IMG/VR virus record: IMGVR_UViG_3300033183_000690
Coordinates: 1 to 42,137 of that record
Length of the DNA: 42,137 bases
Source of the DNA: a virus
Reading direction: 5' to 3' (one strand)
How positions within the stretch are numbered: position 1 is the first letter of the stretch; each line of letters opens with the position of its first letter. This document shows positions 38,947 to 42,137 of the stretch, in pieces. Made by a program: the position numbers and the translations under genes. The notes below the pieces were generated by a model that was given only the letters and a program-made list of their open reading frames with translations, ran no database searches and had not been told where the DNA came from.

Positions 38947-41010
38947 TTAATGTTTGGTCTCTGCGTAGTGTGCTTTGATGTGCTTAATTATCTTGTTATG
39001 CCATGCACAATATTCGTAAATCTTTTTGCCTCTCAAGTCCTTTAGATTGCTTGGTACATCTGGACAAGTCTGAGCAAAGTCATCAAACTTTTCATATTGG
39101 CTGAGACCAGTCTTTAAGAGCCAACGATTTTTGTTCTCGCCCTTTTGTATTACTTCAATCGCAATCACGCCAGTGGTGTTTGTAGCAGGAAAAAGAACCA
39201 TAACTTGATTTGCTTCTTCGTCCATTCGGTCTAGGACTTCAACTTCAATATATTCCTTATTGTTGGTATTAATTCCGCACCGAAGTGCTAACATCTCCTT
39301 GTCATGTCTGTCTTTGTTGTTAAGGACAACTTTGTATGTTTTGCCTACTAATTCCCCAAGGCGATGGTTTTTATTCAAATACTCTACGGCTTCTGTAAAC
39401 CAAGGCTTTGGGTTTTTGGCAGGGGGTTTTTTCGTTCTCTGGCTAATTTCCACACTTAAAGCTTCTTGCATGGCTTTTATCCTTGCTTCAGCTTTCTTGG
39501 CGATATTGTCTTCTTCAGTGTAGGCAAGAAGCTGGTCTTTAGCCTCTGCGAGGAAGTCATCTGTCTTTTTAGCCGCTGGAACTACATCAGCCTGTGCTTT
39601 AGCTACAATGTTGATTGCCATCGAAGCACTTGCTTCAACTATTTTTCCTGCTTCACCCTTAGCTTCTACCCCAGTGACTTGGACGGTAGTATCTTCTACC
39701 TCGTCTAGATATTCCCAGCCTTCTATTCTAGGCATTGCCACTGCAACTTGCAGTTCAGCGGCTCTTTTGCCTACTTCAAGTTCTAGCTTTTTCTTTGCGT
39801 CTTTGGCTTCTTTGGTAAGCTGTCTGACTTCTTTGTTATGTGCGTCTAGTTCGTTCCTAAGACTTGCTACATCATCATCAAACTTCGTAATTATCTGCTG
39901 GCGAGTAATGCGTAGTTCCTTCAGCCTTACTTGCTTGTCCAGAAAATCCTTCTGTTCCCACCAGTCCATTGTGCCTTCGAGACTGCTTTGGAAGTCTTGG
40001 GCAGCCATTGGGTCATCAGCTTCAGAGGGCTGACCAATGATGAGGTCAGGCCAAACACTAGCTGGAATGATTTCGGCAAACTCATTTTCTAGGGCTGTGA
40101 TTTCAGAAGATACAGACAATAGTTCACTTTGGTGTTCCTGCTGTTGGTTAACCAATGTCTTTTGCATCTCTTGGATGCGTTTTCTAAACCTTGCTAATGT
40201 ATCTAGCTTTCTATTGGCTTCATCCACCAATACCTTGATTTTGGCTTCGTGCTTCTTAGCTTGAGCCATGCGCTTGTCGTAGTTCTCTGCCTCTTCGTTG
40301 AGGTACTGCAACTTGTCTTGGGCTTCCTGCCAAGAACGCTTCATGGCTTCTTCTGAAATTTCGTCCCAGATGCGCTGTTCAGCTTCAGCCTCAATAGCAT
40401 CGATTTCGTCTAATTCTTCTAATGCTTTCAACTGGTCTTCAGAAAGTAGGTGCTTAAACTCCTTGCCATCAAACATAGCTTGGATGGCTTCTTTCGGAAT
40501 GTCTCCCAGATGCTGACCGAACTGTGTTATGGCCTCTGAAGCTTCAGGATATTCGTTTGGCTGGATGTGCAGGGCTGGAGAACCGTTTAGCTCGTACTTT
40601 TGGATTATCTGTTCCAAGTCGGTACAATGCTTCTGTAATTCCCATACTTCTTTGGTGAATTGCAGTCTTTCGACCCAGAAGATACCCACAGTGTTTGCAT
40701 AGAAGGTGAGGGTGCTACCGACAATTTCTTTCCGTGCTTTGATTTCGCTAGCGCAGAACTCAAGCATCTTAGGGTCAGAAATATCGTAATACATCGCAGA
40801 CTGAAGGAAGTCGATTCGGTTCATATTACGTTGAACCTCTTTCACCTCATCTTCGAAACCTGACTTAGTAAGTTCTTCGTCAAGCCCATTAAGGATTTTC
40901 CGTAGGCTAGTTATCCTTTTGTAAGACAAAGGGTAGTCGTGCTTGGCCTTAATTAGCCTAGCCTTTGCGTCTTTGCCTTCAGGGGTGTTAAGAAAATCTT
41001 CAGGTGACAT
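38947..41010 (-). CDS. Large coiled-coil protein, unknown function, next to attR
   Basis: A 687-residue minus-strand protein, the largest accessory gene. No family is recognised and no signal peptide or TM segment is seen. Charged helices likely to form coiled coils cover about 20-70, 190-330 (EEAENYDKRMAQAKKHEAKI, NQQQEHQSELLSVSSEIT) and 370-440. A helical Ala-rich part lies near 465-540. The last 150 residues look globular (HRLGELVGKTYKVVLNNKDR, YIEVEVLDRMDEE, VMVLFPATNTTGVIAIEVIQ) and end KIYEYCAWHNKIIKHIKAH. It has no clear ribosome site, and a predicted promoter puts transcription start at the ATG itself, so it may be a leaderless mRNA. Being beside attR and opposite to lytic genes, it is a good candidate for lysogen expression, for example defence or superinfection exclusion (inference). 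Confidence 0.82.
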   Translation of the reverse strand: MSPEDFLNTPEGKDAKARLIKAKHDYPLSYKRITSLRKILNGLDEELTKSGFEDEVKEVQRNMNRIDFLQSAMYYDISDPKMLEFCASEIKARKEIVGSTLTFYANTVGIFWVERLQFTKEVWELQKHCTDLEQIIQKYELNGSPALHIQPNEYPEASEAITQFGQHLGDIPKEAIQAMFDGKEFKHLLSEDQLKALEELDEIDAIEAEAEQRIWDEISEEAMKRSWQEAQDKLQYLNEEAENYDKRMAQAKKHEAKIKVLVDEANRKLDTLARFRKRIQEMQKTLVNQQQEHQSELLSVSSEITALENEFAEIIPASVWPDLIIGQPSEADDPMAAQDFQSSLEGTMDWWEQKDFLDKQVRLKELRITRQQIITKFDDDVASLRNELDAHNKEVRQLTKEAKDAKKKLELEVGKRAAELQVAVAMPRIEGWEYLDEVEDTTVQVTGVEAKGEAGKIVEASASMAINIVAKAQADVVPAAKKTDDFLAEAKDQLLAYTEEDNIAKKAEARIKAMQEALSVEISQRTKKPPAKNPKPWFTEAVEYLNKNHRLGELVGKTYKVVLNNKDRHDKEMLALRCGINTNNKEYIEVEVLDRMDEEANQVMVLFPATNTTGVIAIEVIQKGENKNRWLLKTGLSQYEKFDDFAQTCPDVPSNLKDLRGKKIYEYCAWHNKIIKHIKAHYAETKH

Positions 41011-41016
41011 GAGCCT

Positions 41017-41046
41017 AGTGTATCACATTTGGGTGTGTCTTCTCAA
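41017..41046 (-). promoter_or_regulatory. Predicted leaderless promoter for the coiled-coil gene
   Basis: On the minus strand TTGAGA (41041-41046) and TACACT (41017-41022) are 18 bases apart, with TG one base before the -10 (extended -10). Six bases after the -10 comes the ATG at 41010-41008, so the expected start site is the A of the start codon. Confidence 0.55.
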
Positions 41047-41090
41047 CTTTTATGTTCGTCTTTTGTTCTCTTTAGATGACTTGGCGAGTG

Positions 41091-41112
41091 CTTGGCGCAA
41101 TCTTGGCGCAAT
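41091..41112 (+). repeat. Tandem 11-bp repeat near attR
   Basis: CTTGGCGCAAT occurs twice head to tail, with a third partial copy CTTGGCGAGTG at 41080-41090. It is about 95-130 bases inside the right attachment site. Short direct repeats at this distance are typical of integrase arm-type or excisionase sites. Confidence 0.6.
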
Positions 41113-41206
41113 CTTATGTAGACATACGGTTCGTTCTGTGTCATAGTATCCATAAGAAGTCACTTGAATCAGGTACTTAGGTGTCGGTAAAATGTCCAAA
41201 AGTCGC

Positions 41207-41251
41207 TTTGGGACCAGAGGGCCGGGAGTTCGAATCTCTCCACTCCGACCA
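41207..41251 (+). tRNA. 3' fragment of tRNA-Pro(UGG), right attachment site (attR)
   Basis: The segment starts at an anticodon loop TTTGGGA (anticodon UGG). It continues through the 3' anticodon strand CCAGA, a 5-base variable region GGGCC, T arm GGGAG-TTCGAAT-CTCTC, acceptor strand CACTCCG, discriminator A and encoded CCA. Upstream bases (AGTCGC) cannot pair with CCAGA, so the 5' half is missing. CACTCCG-A-CCA matches alphaproteobacterial tRNA-Pro. The crossover core is therefore expected within the 45-base 3' half; the complete tRNA should lie just left of position 1. Confidence 0.85.
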
Positions 41252-41390
41252 TTTTTCCAAAAAATTACAGGTGCTGATGGCTGTGTGTTTGTAAGCTTTT
41301 TTATGCCATCAACACGGATAGCTATATTTACGACAGCTATGTTATCTGTCATGCTCTGTCTAACAGCAGACAGGGTCATGAGGCGTGGAA
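41252..41390. other. Host intergenic region
   Basis: Between tRNA-Pro and the dehydrogenase. GTG-C-TGATGGC (from about 41272) and GCCATCA-A-CAC (ending about 41317) can pair over a T-rich loop and may terminate the tRNA transcript. No gene seen. Confidence 0.4.
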
Positions 41391-42137
41391 ATGTTATCAC
41401 TCACAGGAAAGCGGATATTTGTTAGCGGCGCGGCGGCTGGCATGGGACATTCGGTTGCTCGCCATGCGCTTGATGCAGGCGCTGAAGTTGTTGCAACAGA
41501 TATTTTATCGGATGGGCTAGATTTGCTGTCTCAGGCAGGTGCATCTACCGCTATCCTCGATGTCAGTGATGCAGATAAGGTAAAACAGTTTTTTGAAACT
41601 GAACAAGGGTTTGACGGGCTTGTAAATATGGCTGGCTGGGTGCATCACGGCACAATTCTGGATGTTGATTACAGTCAATGGCAGAAATCATTCAGCATCA
41701 ATCTCGATAGCATGTTTTTCGTAATCCAGTCTGCCTTGCCAAAAATGATCGAAAAAGGGGGCGGGTCTATTGTGAATATGGCATCTCTTGCATCCTCTGT
41801 AAAAGGCTTTCCCCAAAGAGCGGCTTACAGCGCCTCCAAAGCAGGGGTAATCGGGCTTACAAAGTCAGTTGCTGTTGATTTTATGGATAAACATATCAGA
41901 TGTAATGCGCTATGTCCGGGCACTATCGAAACCCCGTCTCTGCATGGCCGCATGGCACAATTAGCAGAGAAGCTGGGGAGTATGGAAAAGGCGCAGGAAT
42001 GGTTTGTATCGCGCCAGCCGATGGGCAGGCTTGGACAGCCAAATGAAATTGCGATGATGGTGATATATCTCCTTTCTGATGCAGGGGCATATGCCACTGG
42101 TCAGCCTTTTATAATTGATGGCGGAACAATCGCGTAA
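41391..42137 (+). CDS. Short-chain dehydrogenase/reductase (host gene)
   Basis: A 248-residue NAD(P)-dependent oxidoreductase of the classical SDR family, the first host gene beyond the prophage. The Rossmann cofactor motif is G13-x3-G17-x-G19 (VSGAAAGMG), with an acidic residue after the second strand (VVATDIL), favouring NAD. The segment NMAG replaces the usual NNAG. The catalytic Ser is in VNMASLASS, with Y146-x3-K150 (AAYSASK). The C-terminus ATGQPFIIDGGTIA is typical. The substrate cannot be read; sugar-acid or hydroxyacid dehydrogenases of this family look similar. The ATG at 41391 is preferred over a GTG two codons earlier. It ends at the last base of the window. Confidence 0.93.
   Translation: MLSLTGKRIFVSGAAAGMGHSVARHALDAGAEVVATDILSDGLDLLSQAGASTAILDVSDADKVKQFFETEQGFDGLVNMAGWVHHGTILDVDYSQWQKSFSINLDSMFFVIQSALPKMIEKGGGSIVNMASLASSVKGFPQRAAYSASKAGVIGLTKSVAVDFMDKHIRCNALCPGTIETPSLHGRMAQLAEKLGSMEKAQEWFVSRQPMGRLGQPNEIAMMVIYLLSDAGAYATGQPFIIDGGTIA

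Larger units (their letters stand above)
41011..41206. other. Noncoding right-end attachment region
   Basis: No gene seen. It holds the coiled-coil gene promoter, the 11-bp direct repeats and AT-rich spacer up to the tRNA fragment. A minus-strand ORF across the tRNA is the familiar false translation of tRNA sequence. Confidence 0.5.

Noticed and set aside
39608-40033. Long Ser-rich plus-strand ORF opposite the coiled-coil gene
   Set aside because: Antisense of Lys/Glu/Ala-rich coiled-coil codons yields Ser/Leu/Phe-rich open frames; the minus-strand reading is the protein-like one.
41050-41400. Minus-strand 116-codon ORF across the right attachment site
   Set aside because: Its core GEIRTPGPLVPKRL is the well-known false translation of a tRNA gene read in antisense.

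Overview
The window is almost entirely an integrated prophage of a marine-type, T7-RNA-polymerase-bearing podophage. It runs from an integrase at position 1 to a duplicated 3' fragment of a tRNA-Pro gene at 41207-41251. After that fragment comes host chromosome with one short-chain dehydrogenase. The tRNA fragment has the acceptor strand CACTCCG-A-CCA and loop TTTGGGA, which fits an alphaproteobacterial tRNA-Pro(UGG). With the phage's class II ribonucleotide reductase and marine-podophage-like structural genes this suggests a marine alphaproteobacterium. That host assignment is inference; no species is claimed.

Layout. 1-1891: two overlapping tyrosine recombinase genes, then a UUCG-loop terminator. 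2021-5432: first phage-type promoter (P1), two small early genes, a T7-type RNA polymerase, then a second promoter copy (P2) merged with a terminator hairpin. 5466-13050: replication and nucleotide module in T7-like order: ssDNA-binding protein, endonuclease I, small HTH protein, primase-helicase, a frameshifted HTH paralogue, MazG-like protein, DNA polymerase, 5'-3' exonuclease, DUF3310 protein and a C5-cytosine methyltransferase carrying a second gene in another frame. 13040-15139: class II ribonucleotide reductase and a zinc-ribbon protein, bounded by terminators. 15138-15449: a minus-strand moron. 15639: third promoter copy (P3) ahead of the late genes.

16025-36183 is virion morphogenesis: tail-collar fibre, P22-gp10-like tail protein, three ejection proteins (one with a lytic transglycosylase domain), a minus-strand membrane-protein moron, small and large terminase, portal, scaffold, DUF5309/SU10-type capsid, head-tail adaptor and a row of fibre genes. 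36183-38142 is a lysis cluster with a single-TM protein, a TM-anchored coiled-coil protein, a GH24 endolysin, a tiny TM ORF and a three-TM holin, interrupted by another moron. 38319-41010 holds a late terminator, a third exported-protein moron and a 687-codon coiled-coil gene read from a predicted leaderless promoter next to the right attachment site.

How it fits together. Host RNA polymerase would make early transcripts including the phage RNA polymerase. That enzyme would use the shared promoter motif at P1, P2 and P3, giving an early/middle/late plan like T7. The replication genes are T7-like, but portal, capsid, ejection proteins and tail are P22/SU10-like, so the phage is a mosaic. No cI-type repressor is recognisable. 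The minus-strand genes, which lie outside the lytic transcription units, are the best candidates for expression in the lysogen.
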